A DNA stretch of 19,366 nt. It comes from Nitrospira sp. UBA5699. Its GTDB lineage: Bacteria; Nitrospirota; Nitrospiria; Nitrospirales; Nitrospiraceae. The notes under the pieces were generated by a model that ran no database searches, had not been told where the DNA came from, and saw nothing but the letters and a program-made list of their open reading frames with translations. The translations under genes were made by a program, and so were the position numbers. This document shows, piece by piece, positions 8,410-14,592 of this stretch; positions within the stretch are counted from its first letter, which is position 1, and every line of letters starts with the position of its first letter. The DNA is taken from contig DIHJ01000082.1 in the NCBI GenBank assembly GCA_002420105.1, positions 2,923-22,288 on the forward strand, read 5' to 3'.

Positions 8410-8439
8410 ATTGCACGCCCCTTGGAGGGACCTTGTCAA
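8410..8439 (-). promoter_or_regulatory. Candidate promoter of the two-component operon
   Basis: On the minus strand a perfect TTGACA (8439-8434) lies 18 bases from TGCAAT (8415-8410, four of six against TATAAT). Transcription would start near 8403, about 44 bases before the kinase ATG at 8359. The divergent lipoprotein gene starts at 8528, so the 168-base gap should carry both promoters; I see no clear plus-strand promoter in it. Confidence 0.45.
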
Positions 8440-8527
8440 GTACGGGACGGCGCGGGGAAGGGCGCCGCCACCGGCAGGCGGCGCATGCCAAGTTGTAAGG
8501 ACCGGCCGTCCACCGTGACTTCCCTCC

Positions 8528-9010
8528 ATGCGACAGACATCGCTCCTGCTCGTGTTGCTGCTCACCGGCTGCCAAGGGCTGCCGGCGCCCGACCGGTCGG
8601 ACACAACCCCTCAGTCTCCGGTCATGGCCGTCTGGGAACGCTATCAACAGTGCCTCGTGACGGACGAACCGGGCAGGCTCCTTCGGCTCGTCGAACACAT
8701 CGAACAAATCATGCTGACCGGACCGGAACCGCCGGACTGGATGAAATTCTGGAGCCCGCACGTCAGGCGGCAGCCGTTGCGCACGGCGGTCGATCCCCGG
8801 GCCCTCGGGGCCGCCTGCACCCTCCGGGCCGCCCGGCTCATGGCCGAACAGGACCGCCTGGCCGAGGCGCGGGCCCTCTATCAGCGCGTGCTGTCGCGTT
8901 ATCCCCGGCAAGCCTGGGCCTATTATCATGAACAGGCCCGGGAAGCCCTTGCCTCGCTCCCGGACGAGGCCCCCGCCGTGCTCGCGCTCCGAAACCGCTC
9001 CGCGCCTTAA
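8528..9010 (+). CDS. Lipoprotein, unknown function, TPR-like end
   Basis: The 160-residue product has a short lipoprotein signal (MRQTSLLLVLLLTGCQG) with lipobox LTGC and lipidated Cys15. The mature part is mostly helical. Residues about 108-140 (RLAEARALYQRVLSRYPRQAWAYYHEQARE) have the pattern of a TPR helix pair. It probably sits in the outer or inner membrane facing the periplasm. It is divergent from the sensor kinase, so it may be a target or neighbour of that system, but no evidence ties them. The ribosome binding site is weak. I do not recognise a named family. Confidence 0.75.
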   Translation: MRQTSLLLVLLLTGCQGLPAPDRSDTTPQSPVMAVWERYQQCLVTDEPGRLLRLVEHIEQIMLTGPEPPDWMKFWSPHVRRQPLRTAVDPRALGAACTLRAARLMAEQDRLAEARALYQRVLSRYPRQAWAYYHEQAREALASLPDEAPAVLALRNRSAP

Positions 9011-9084
9011 CCGCTCTGCCACAGATCCTCGCTGTAAGAAGCTCGCCGCCGTCCCGACCCACCGAAAAGAACGCGAGGTGTCTC

Positions 9085-9291
9085 ATGAACACAACCTGGT
9101 ATTGGAGGATCCGGCACATGCGGCGGGGGATGCGGGAACTGCGCTTCGCCGCAACCTGCTGGTGGTTGTCGCAGCAGGTGGATTTTCTGGAATGGCGCCG
9201 GCGCCTCGATGCGGCGATGCCCCGACCGCAGCCGGTCCCCGTCCCGGTTCGACCGGCCCGGGGAATCCGGAAGAACCTGCACACAAGGTAA
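9085..9291 (+). CDS. Small basic protein, hypothetical
   Basis: The 68-residue product is rich in Arg, Trp and Met (MNTTWYWRIRHMRRGMRELR) with a proline-valine run (PRPQPVPVPVRPAR) near the end. A GAGGTG site sits about five bases before the ATG. It lies in a plus-strand series of small genes, 74 bases after the lipoprotein and 17 bases before the zinc-ribbon gene. No family is recognised. The competing frame over the same bases has no usable start with a site, so this frame is preferred, but it could be non-coding. Confidence 0.45.
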   Translation: MNTTWYWRIRHMRRGMRELRFAATCWWLSQQVDFLEWRRRLDAAMPRPQPVPVPVRPARGIRKNLHTR

Positions 9292-9308
9292 GGGCGAGGG
9301 AGGGAACG

Positions 9309-9497
9309 ATGCACTGCCCGAGTTGCGATCGCATGATGCGGAAGACCGCCGGTCGGGAGGTCGAAGACGAGCATGGCGCGATGACGATTACGCGCTGGCG
9401 CTGCCGCCCCTGCCACGAGACGGCGGAGGAGATCAGGCTCAGCCCGGCCTATCGAGGATCCGGGCCGATGAGGATCCGTTATGCGGTCGCCGGGTGA
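9309..9497 (+). CDS. Small zinc-ribbon protein
   Basis: This is a 62-residue protein with two CxxC knuckles, C3-P-S-C6 (MHCPSCDRMM) and C32-R-P-C35 (RWRCRPCHE), spaced as in a four-cysteine zinc ribbon. The short helix-poor C-terminus ends in RIRYAVAG. It probably binds one zinc ion and may act as a nucleic-acid or protein adaptor; no specific role can be read. The start follows a GGGAGGGA site. Its last 17 bases overlap the start of the aquaporin gene in another frame, which suggests coupled translation. The same frame stays open upstream to about 8928, but that stretch overlaps the lipoprotein gene and does not look like protein. Confidence 0.65.
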   Translation: MHCPSCDRMMRKTAGREVEDEHGAMTITRWRCRPCHETAEEIRLSPAYRGSGPMRIRYAVAG

Positions 9498-10275
9498 CAG
9501 ACTGCGGGCTCACTGGCCCGAGTATCTCATGGAAGCGGCGGGGCTGGGATTGTTCATGATCTCGGCCACCGTCGTGACCGCGGCCCTCGAATATCCGCAG
9601 TCACCGTACCACGCCATGATTCCCGATCCCGTCGCGCGCCGCATCACCATCGGGATTGCCATGGGGCTCACGGCTGTCGGCCTCATCTATTCCCCCTGGG
9701 GCACACGATCCGGCGCCCACTTGAATCCCGCCGTGACCCTGACGTTTCTCAGGCTCGGCAAGATCGAAGGATACGATGCGTTGGGGTACGTGATCGCGCA
9801 AACACTGGGGGGATGGATCGGGGTGCTGATCAGCGGGGCGGCGATCGGCACGGCGATCGAGCATCCGGCGGTCAATTATGTGGTGACGGTCCCGGGGGAG
9901 CCCGGCGTTACCGTCGCATTCCTCGCCGAAGCGGCTATTTCATTCGGACTCATGCTGGCGGTGCTCATTGCGTCGAACCATCGGAGGCTCGGCGTCTTCA
10001 CGGGGCTGATCGCCGGTTGTCTCGTCGCACTCTACATCAGCATCGAAGCGCCTTATTCCGGCATGAGCATGAATCCGGCCAGGACGTTGGCGTCGGCCAT
10101 GCCGGCGAATCTCTGGACGGCCTTTTGGGTTTACTTAACTGCGCCGCCGCTCGGCATGCTGCTCGCCGCGGAAGTCTATGTGCGAGGGAGGGGGCTGAAA
10201 CAAGTCTACTGCGCCAAGCTCCACCATCAGAACGGAACACGATGCATCTTCAGGTGCGATTACCCCTCGAACTAA
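9481..10275 (+). CDS. Aquaporin / MIP-family channel
   Basis: The 264-residue membrane protein carries both half-helix signatures of the MIP family: N82-P-A (SGAHLNPAVTL) and N198-P-A-R (GMSMNPARTLASAMP). About six hydrophobic segments surround them, as in a water or small-neutral-solute channel of the inner membrane. Arg201 after the second NPA is the usual selectivity-filter arginine. The C-terminal 25 residues are cytoplasmic and rich in Cys and His (VYCAKLHHQNGTRCIFRCDY), which is unusual in E. coli AqpZ or GlpF and could bind a metal. It overlaps the zinc-ribbon gene by 17 bases. The start at 9481 has a weak GAGGAT site; an internal ATG at 9529 is an alternative. Substrate (water, glycerol, other) cannot be decided here. 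Confidence 0.92.
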   Translation: MRSPGDRLRAHWPEYLMEAAGLGLFMISATVVTAALEYPQSPYHAMIPDPVARRITIGIAMGLTAVGLIYSPWGTRSGAHLNPAVTLTFLRLGKIEGYDALGYVIAQTLGGWIGVLISGAAIGTAIEHPAVNYVVTVPGEPGVTVAFLAEAAISFGLMLAVLIASNHRRLGVFTGLIAGCLVALYISIEAPYSGMSMNPARTLASAMPANLWTAFWVYLTAPPLGMLLAAEVYVRGRGLKQVYCAKLHHQNGTRCIFRCDYPSN

Positions 10276-10601
10276 TCCAATAGATCGGCCTGTTCCTTCG
10301 GTTTCCACCCCCATCGTATTGAGGACGATTTCCGTGCTCGATGTCTGACGGAGCGTATTTCGTGCTGTTGCGCAAAAGACATACCAGGGTCTGTCACTGC
10401 CGGTCATAATTCCGTATTCTAGAGGTTCCCGACGAGAGGGTGGCTGAACCTGTTCAGTAATTCCCATCTTTACTTCCTTTCCGGCAAGGGATACCCTTCC
10501 GCCCAAGTGATTCGTGTCCCGTGGCCTATTCCCGAAGGCCACGGAGCCTGGCTGGCCGAACACACTCGAGCAACCTCAACACGTTCCGGAAGGAGCTTGC
10601 C
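10276..10601. other. 326-base gap of lower GC before the DUF4412 gene
   Basis: This stretch separates the aquaporin from the next plus-strand gene and is visibly lower in GC than its surroundings. It holds a short inverted repeat CTGAAC-CT-GTTCAG (10444-10457), an 8-bp stem at 10519-10544, and a CATAAT (10405-10410) that could be a -10 for the downstream gene but lacks a clear -35. On the minus strand an ATG at 10467 with an AAGGAAG site opens a 110-codon frame that ends at 10135 inside the aquaporin gene; this is doubtful and is discussed in the findings. No tRNA or other RNA gene is seen. Confidence 0.4.
10519..10544. other. Stem-loop in the leader of the DUF4412 gene
   Basis: CCGTGGCC (10519-10526) pairs perfectly with GGCCACGG (10537-10544) across a 10-base loop. 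It ends 57 bases before the start at 10602 and has no U-tract behind it. It may be a leader structure rather than a terminator. Confidence 0.35.
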
Positions 10602-11396
10602 ATGCCACTCATTGCTGTCGTCCTGATCGCGTTTGCGACGCTCTCGGCCTGGTTGCCCGCGGAGGCCGCGCAAATGAGTCGTCCTCAAGCGGAATACTCG
10701 GCTGATGCGACCATCCAAAACGAGGAAGGCACGATCCAGCAGCGTGTCTATGCGACACCGACCAAGGAGCGCAAGGAAATGTTGACGGGCGCCGGAGACG
10801 GCGCGGTCCAGATCTTCCGGTATGACACCAAGATCATGTGGATGCTTATGCCGTCCGAGAACATGTACATGGAATATGCGTTCGGGCAGAAAGTCCAGGG
10901 ACATGGCAGCGATACGTCGCAATGGACCTATGAAGACACGGCGATGGGAGAAGAAACGTTGAACGGCGTCAAGGTGACGAAGTACAAGACCATCGCGACG
11001 AGCACGGATGGGAAAAAATACGGCGGCTTTTCCTGGCGGACCAAAGAGGGCATCAACGTCAAACAGGACCTGCTCTATAAAGAAGGCAACGAGAAGAAGC
11101 GGATGTTGACCGAGCTCAACAACCTCAAGATCGGCAAGCAGGACCCGAAGCTCTTCGAAATTCCCGAAGGTTTCACCAAATTCGATATGGGCGCCATGAT
11201 GGGAGGCATGATGGGCCGCGAAGGCATGGGGCAGCGCGGTATGCCGACGGGTCCCAGGCCTCAAGCCGGAATGCCGCAGCGCACTATGCCGGTACCGGAC
11301 GAGCAGCCGGCAGCGCCCGAACCCCCACCGAGCCAAGATGAGCCTTCCGATATGGAGAAGGCCGGCAACTTATTGAAGGGCCTGTTCGGTCGATAG
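10602..11396 (+). CDS. Exported DUF4412-like protein with Met-rich tail
   Basis: The 264-residue product starts with a signal peptide (MPLIAVVLIAFATLSAWLPAEA). Residues about 30-190 fit the DUF4412 pattern of a LolA-like half-barrel: VYATPTKERKEM, QIFRYDTKIMWMLMPSENMYMEY, NGVKVTKYKT, FSWRTKEGINVKQDLLYKEG and LFEIPEGFTKF. The C-terminal third is low-complexity, first Met/Gly-rich (GAMMGGMMGREGMGQRGMP, about 197-215), then Pro/Glu-rich, with a last amphipathic helix (MEKAGNLLKGLFGR). The Met-rich segment could bind Cu(I) or other soft metals; that is inference. The start at 10602 has an AAGGAG site seven bases upstream and gives the signal peptide; an ATG at 10521 would add a non-signal stretch. 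The carboxypeptidase gene follows after 12 bases, so they form an operon. Confidence 0.8.
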   Translation: MPLIAVVLIAFATLSAWLPAEAAQMSRPQAEYSADATIQNEEGTIQQRVYATPTKERKEMLTGAGDGAVQIFRYDTKIMWMLMPSENMYMEYAFGQKVQGHGSDTSQWTYEDTAMGEETLNGVKVTKYKTIATSTDGKKYGGFSWRTKEGINVKQDLLYKEGNEKKRMLTELNNLKIGKQDPKLFEIPEGFTKFDMGAMMGGMMGREGMGQRGMPTGPRPQAGMPQRTMPVPDEQPAAPEPPPSQDEPSDMEKAGNLLKGLFGR

Positions 11397-11408
11397 ACGA
11401 ACGACGCC

Positions 11409-12317
11409 ATGGAGAGGCGGCGAGGTACATGGCTGTTGGTCGCCATGCTGGTGACGACAAGCACGGCATGGCCTTGCACCGGTCGGGCTCAGGACTCGCC
11501 TCCCGACCTGCCCGGGCGGCCGGTGATCAAGGCATCCGCCTTGTACATGGTCGAGCTCACATCCGGGAAGGTCCTGCTGGAAAAGAGCGCGACACGACGG
11601 CTCCCACCGGCCAGCCTCACCAAGGTCATGACCGCCCTCATCGCTCTCGAATCTGCGCCGCTCCAAGAGGTGGTGAAGATTGACCGCCGCGCAGTGGTAC
11701 ATCATTCGTCCTACCGGTTCCGGCCCGGGGAAGAATTCCTCCTGCGCGATCTGCTGACTGCCATGCTGGTGGCGAGCGCCAATGATGCCTGCGAGGCGAT
11801 CGCCTGGCATATCGGCGGTGATGACAAGCGGTTCGTGGCGCTGATGAACGAACGGGCCGGCAGGCTGGGGTTGAAGGACACCCATTTCGCCAACCCCTGC
11901 GGATTTGACGCTCCCGGCCACTACTCGACGGCGGCGGATTTGGCGAAGTTGACCGAACGAGCATTACAGGAGCCGATCTTCTCCATGATGGTCCGGACAC
12001 TGGTCCGCGACATTGCCACGGTAGACGGCAGGAGACGCATGTCGCTGCACAGCACCAACGAACTGCTGGTTGACCCTGAGGTGAACGGCGTCAAAACAGG
12101 CTATACGAGCAAAGCGGGACGCTGCCTCATCGCCAGCATGTTCAAAGACGGGCACCGCTTGCTGCTGGTGGGGCTGAATCTTATGGATCAGTGGGAACAG
12201 GCCTCGCGGCTTCTGCGCTACGGCCACGAGGTCGCTGCAGGGAGCGAGCGGCTAAAGCGAGGGGACGGTCGCCCTTCCGGCCGGCGACTGTCCCCGTCAG
12301 AGGAAGACGCCGGATAG
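11409..12317 (+). CDS. D-alanyl-D-alanine carboxypeptidase (peptidase S11)
   Basis: The enzyme removes the terminal D-Ala from peptidoglycan pentapeptides in the periplasm (low-mass penicillin-binding protein). The 302-residue product has a signal peptide (about 1-27), SxxK with Ser69 and Lys72 (PASLTKVMTAL), SxN at 123-125 (ASANDACEA) and KTG at 229-231 (VNGVKTGYT), so the catalytic set is complete. It ends soon after the catalytic domain. The second beta-domain and the C-terminal amphipathic anchor of DacA (PBP5, about 400 residues) are missing, so it is probably soluble in the periplasm. The ribosome binding site is weak, and translation likely couples to the upstream gene 12 bases away. 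It converges with the next gene, with only five bases between stop codons. Confidence 0.9.
   Translation: MERRRGTWLLVAMLVTTSTAWPCTGRAQDSPPDLPGRPVIKASALYMVELTSGKVLLEKSATRRLPPASLTKVMTALIALESAPLQEVVKIDRRAVVHHSSYRFRPGEEFLLRDLLTAMLVASANDACEAIAWHIGGDDKRFVALMNERAGRLGLKDTHFANPCGFDAPGHYSTAADLAKLTERALQEPIFSMMVRTLVRDIATVDGRRRMSLHSTNELLVDPEVNGVKTGYTSKAGRCLIASMFKDGHRLLLVGLNLMDQWEQASRLLRYGHEVAAGSERLKRGDGRPSGRRLSPSEEDAG
12261..12295. repeat. Long palindromic hairpin, REP-like
   Basis: GGGGACGGTCGCC (12261-12273) pairs with GGCGACTGTCCCC (12283-12295) over 13 positions with a single G-T pair, around a 9-base loop. It sits inside the last codons of the carboxypeptidase gene, where it encodes a low-complexity basic tail (KRGDGRPSGRRLSPS), just before the convergent gene end. 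No U-tract follows. The GGGGAC...GTCCCC ends resemble repetitive extragenic palindromes of other bacteria; only one copy is in this window. It may also slow transcription between the two convergent genes. Confidence 0.5.
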
Positions 12318-12322
12318 AGGGA

Positions 12323-13720
12323 TTATTGCCGCCCCGCGCGGTGCAAGTAGGCGTTGCGAAGGTTCTCCTGGGCGAGGACATAACCGGGGTCCAACTGAGC
12401 GGCCGTCCGGAACTCCTCGATGGCCCGGTCCCAGTCCCCATGGACCGCGTAGGCGTGCCCCAGATTGTTGTGCGGCCTGGCCTTCTTCGGGGATTTGCTC
12501 ACCGCGTCGGACCAGAGGGAGAGTTGATCTCGATAGAGGGTGTTGCGTTGGACGGTCATCAGGCAGAGTCCGACCACCAGAACGGAGGCCATGCTTGCTC
12601 CGACAGATCCAACCAGGCGGGGATTCTTCACCATTTTGCCGCATCGGGCCGACAGTGTGGCAGAGACCACGACAAGAGCCAAGAACAACCCGACCGACGC
12701 CAGGTAGAGGTTGCGTTCGCTCAAGAGGTCTGCACGGGGAATAAGGCTGGTGGGAAGGATCTGAAGAAAGAACCAGCCGATACCGAACGATGCCAGCGGA
12801 AGACGGTGAGCCATGCCGGCGGCGACCGCGATCAGCGCACCAAGGGCGAGCATGTCGAATGGGAGCGGCCATTGACTTAGCGAGTGGAATTCAGACAAGT
12901 CATGATCGAAATTCTGCTTCCACGGGCGGAAGAACAACAGAAGAGCATAGGCAACGGCGTGAGCTTCGCTTAACACATTGTCCCAAAGGGGTCGAAGTTG
13001 AAAGCTGAATTGCGCAAGATATGTATAACGAGGATGACTCCAGGCCCAACCTGCCGCGAAGAGGAGAAGGATCCAGAACGGCAGGTGCGATGAGCGAAAG
13101 ACCGCGCGAAGCGAAGGACCCCGGAGTCTCCGGATCAGAACGTCCCAGAGCAGGAAAGCCATCGGGAGAGTGACAGCCGTTTCTTTCGAGCCGATTGATA
13201 AGAGCCCGGCTACGACGGCTCCTGACAAATAGATTTTCCCGGCATCCCGGGATTCCGACGCCTTGATGTACAGGAAAAGGGCAAGGAAATAAAGGAACGC
13301 CATCAGGCCCGATGCCCGCCCGGAAATGTAGGTGACGGTTTCGGTGTGAATGGGGTGGACAAGAAACAGCAGCGCGGTCCAAAACGGCACCTGTTGCGAA
13401 CCCTCTGTGACGGCGCGGGTGAGTATGCAATAGACCAGAATCCCGGATCCGAGATGGAACAGGAAATTCAGCAGGTGGTATCCCGTGGCGTTCATCCCAT
13501 AGACGGCACGATCGAACAGGAATGTCGCGTACAGGACGGGACGGACCATGTGATCGAGGTGTCCGGTAAACGCACCGGTATCGGCGACATGAGGATTCTC
13601 AAGGATGGCGGAAAAATCGTCGAATTGGAACCCTCCATGCCACGCATTCGCATATGTCAGACCGGCAAGGACAACGAGCAGGAGCAATCGGGAACCTTGG
13701 CGTGCCGAGGCAGATATCAT
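12323..13720 (-). CDS. Multi-pass GT-C/TMTC-like membrane protein with C-terminal TPR
   Basis: The 465-residue protein has an N-terminal membrane helix (about 11-27) followed by a first periplasmic loop with an Asp pair (FQFDDFSAILENPHV, D34/D35). This is the DD-type acidic motif typical of GT-C glycosyltransferases such as protein O-mannosyltransferases and eukaryotic TMTC proteins. About ten further hydrophobic helices follow (for example HLLNFLFHLGSGILVYCIL, ALLFLVHPIHTETVTYISGRASG). The last 55 residues form a TPR (ARPHNNLGHAYAVHGDWDRAIEEFRTAAQLDPGY). It would transfer a sugar from a lipid donor to a protein or other acceptor at the outer face of the inner membrane; donor and acceptor are unknown. 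TMTC-like proteins usually have more TPRs than this one. The start has no clear ribosome binding site. Confidence 0.8.
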   Translation of the reverse strand: MISASARQGSRLLLLVVLAGLTYANAWHGGFQFDDFSAILENPHVADTGAFTGHLDHMVRPVLYATFLFDRAVYGMNATGYHLLNFLFHLGSGILVYCILTRAVTEGSQQVPFWTALLFLVHPIHTETVTYISGRASGLMAFLYFLALFLYIKASESRDAGKIYLSGAVVAGLLSIGSKETAVTLPMAFLLWDVLIRRLRGPSLRAVFRSSHLPFWILLLFAAGWAWSHPRYTYLAQFSFQLRPLWDNVLSEAHAVAYALLLFFRPWKQNFDHDLSEFHSLSQWPLPFDMLALGALIAVAAGMAHRLPLASFGIGWFFLQILPTSLIPRADLLSERNLYLASVGLFLALVVVSATLSARCGKMVKNPRLVGSVGASMASVLVVGLCLMTVQRNTLYRDQLSLWSDAVSKSPKKARPHNNLGHAYAVHGDWDRAIEEFRTAAQLDPGYVLAQENLRNAYLHRAGRQ

Positions 13721-13777
13721 GGGTGGAGCAAGAATACGCTCTTCTAACAGATGAGTACACAGAGAGGAGAACGAATC

Positions 13778-14545
13778 ATGTCCTGCAGGCTAAGGGATGG
13801 GCGGAGTCTGTTGGAATCCATGTGGCATGTGCGACCGTCCCCGAACTCCGGGGCCATGGCGCGTGTCCTGAGAGTGACGTGCCTGTGCGGCGGGCTCCTG
13901 CTGAGCGTCTTCCATACCGCAGCCTTGGGGGCAGGTCCTTGCACGTGCGACGATATCGACAAGATGCAGAAACATCTGGATCGGGTGACCAATGCGGAAG
14001 AAGCCTGGAAGGAAATCTTCGCATGGGCGCGAGAGCTGTACCGGGATGTCGACATGCCGCAATCGAATGACGACTTAAACCAAAAATTCGTCCAGCTGAC
14101 GGGCGCATCGAAATCCCAATGGTATGACCTCATCAAGCAAGGCCCTGTGAAGGAGAAGAAAACCATCAAGAAAGTCGCGGGGGTCAGCCCGGAAGGCGAG
14201 CCCGTCGTCGACGACGATTTCAAAAAGAGCAATTGCGACGACATCATCGAAGCGGAACACGTACATGAACGAGCGCACAAAGACTTCTATTTGAGCTTCC
14301 CGAAGGTCTTCGAAGTGCCGATGAGCTCCCGCCTCCTGCGATTACGTGCGGAATCTGAAGTGGAATCCTACAGGGCCCACAAGGCGTTTCTTGAGAAGAA
14401 ACTTGCCGAGCTGAAGTTGAAATGTGTCACCAAACTGGACAATTCCAAGAAACGGGAATTGGAGCAGGCAGCGGCACAGCGGCGGCGGATGAATGAAGCG
14501 GAGATCCGTGTCCGCTTACTGGGAACGACACAACCCGGGAAGTGA
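13778..14545 (+). CDS. Exported protein with HExxH motif, unknown family
   Basis: The product is 255 residues from the start used here. A hydrophobic signal segment (about 29-51, VLRVTCLCGGLLLSVFHTAALG) follows an N-region of about 28 residues, and the mature part begins GPCTCDD. HVHERAHKDFY (161-171) contains an HExxH motif (His163, Glu164, His167). About 25 residues later a Glu-rich helix (AESEVESYRAH, 191-201) could give the third zinc ligand, as in gluzincins. Four cysteines (C55, C57, C153, C216) could pair in the periplasm. The C-terminus is a long charged helix. I do not recognise a named family; a metallopeptidase is a reasonable guess only. I chose 13778 because GAGAGGAG precedes it; 13856 would give a standard-length signal peptide but has a poor site. 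The next gene is 47 bases downstream in the same direction. Confidence 0.72.
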   Translation: MSCRLRDGRSLLESMWHVRPSPNSGAMARVLRVTCLCGGLLLSVFHTAALGAGPCTCDDIDKMQKHLDRVTNAEEAWKEIFAWARELYRDVDMPQSNDDLNQKFVQLTGASKSQWYDLIKQGPVKEKKTIKKVAGVSPEGEPVVDDDFKKSNCDDIIEAEHVHERAHKDFYLSFPKVFEVPMSSRLLRLRAESEVESYRAHKAFLEKKLAELKLKCVTKLDNSKKRELEQAAAQRRRMNEAEIRVRLLGTTQPGK

Positions 14546-14592
14546 CAGGAGCACGGGAACGTGGAGATTCGGCGCTCTTAGGAGGAACAACC

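Noticed and set aside
6065..8518. Very long plus-strand open frame (about 817 codons) opposite the histidine kinase
   Set aside because: The translation is low-complexity and rich in Arg, His, Gln and Pro, while the minus strand encodes every kinase motif in order. It is a mirror of a GC-rich gene.
8928..9308. N-terminal extension of the zinc-ribbon frame
   Set aside because: It overlaps the lipoprotein gene and the 9085 small gene, has no ribosome binding site at its start, and does not look like protein; the ATG at 9309 has a good site.
10444..10457. CTGAAC-CT-GTTCAG as a LexA box
   Set aside because: The spacing fits neither the CTGT-N8-ACAG nor the GAAC-N4-GTTC type, and no SOS gene follows. 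It is kept only as a short inverted repeat.
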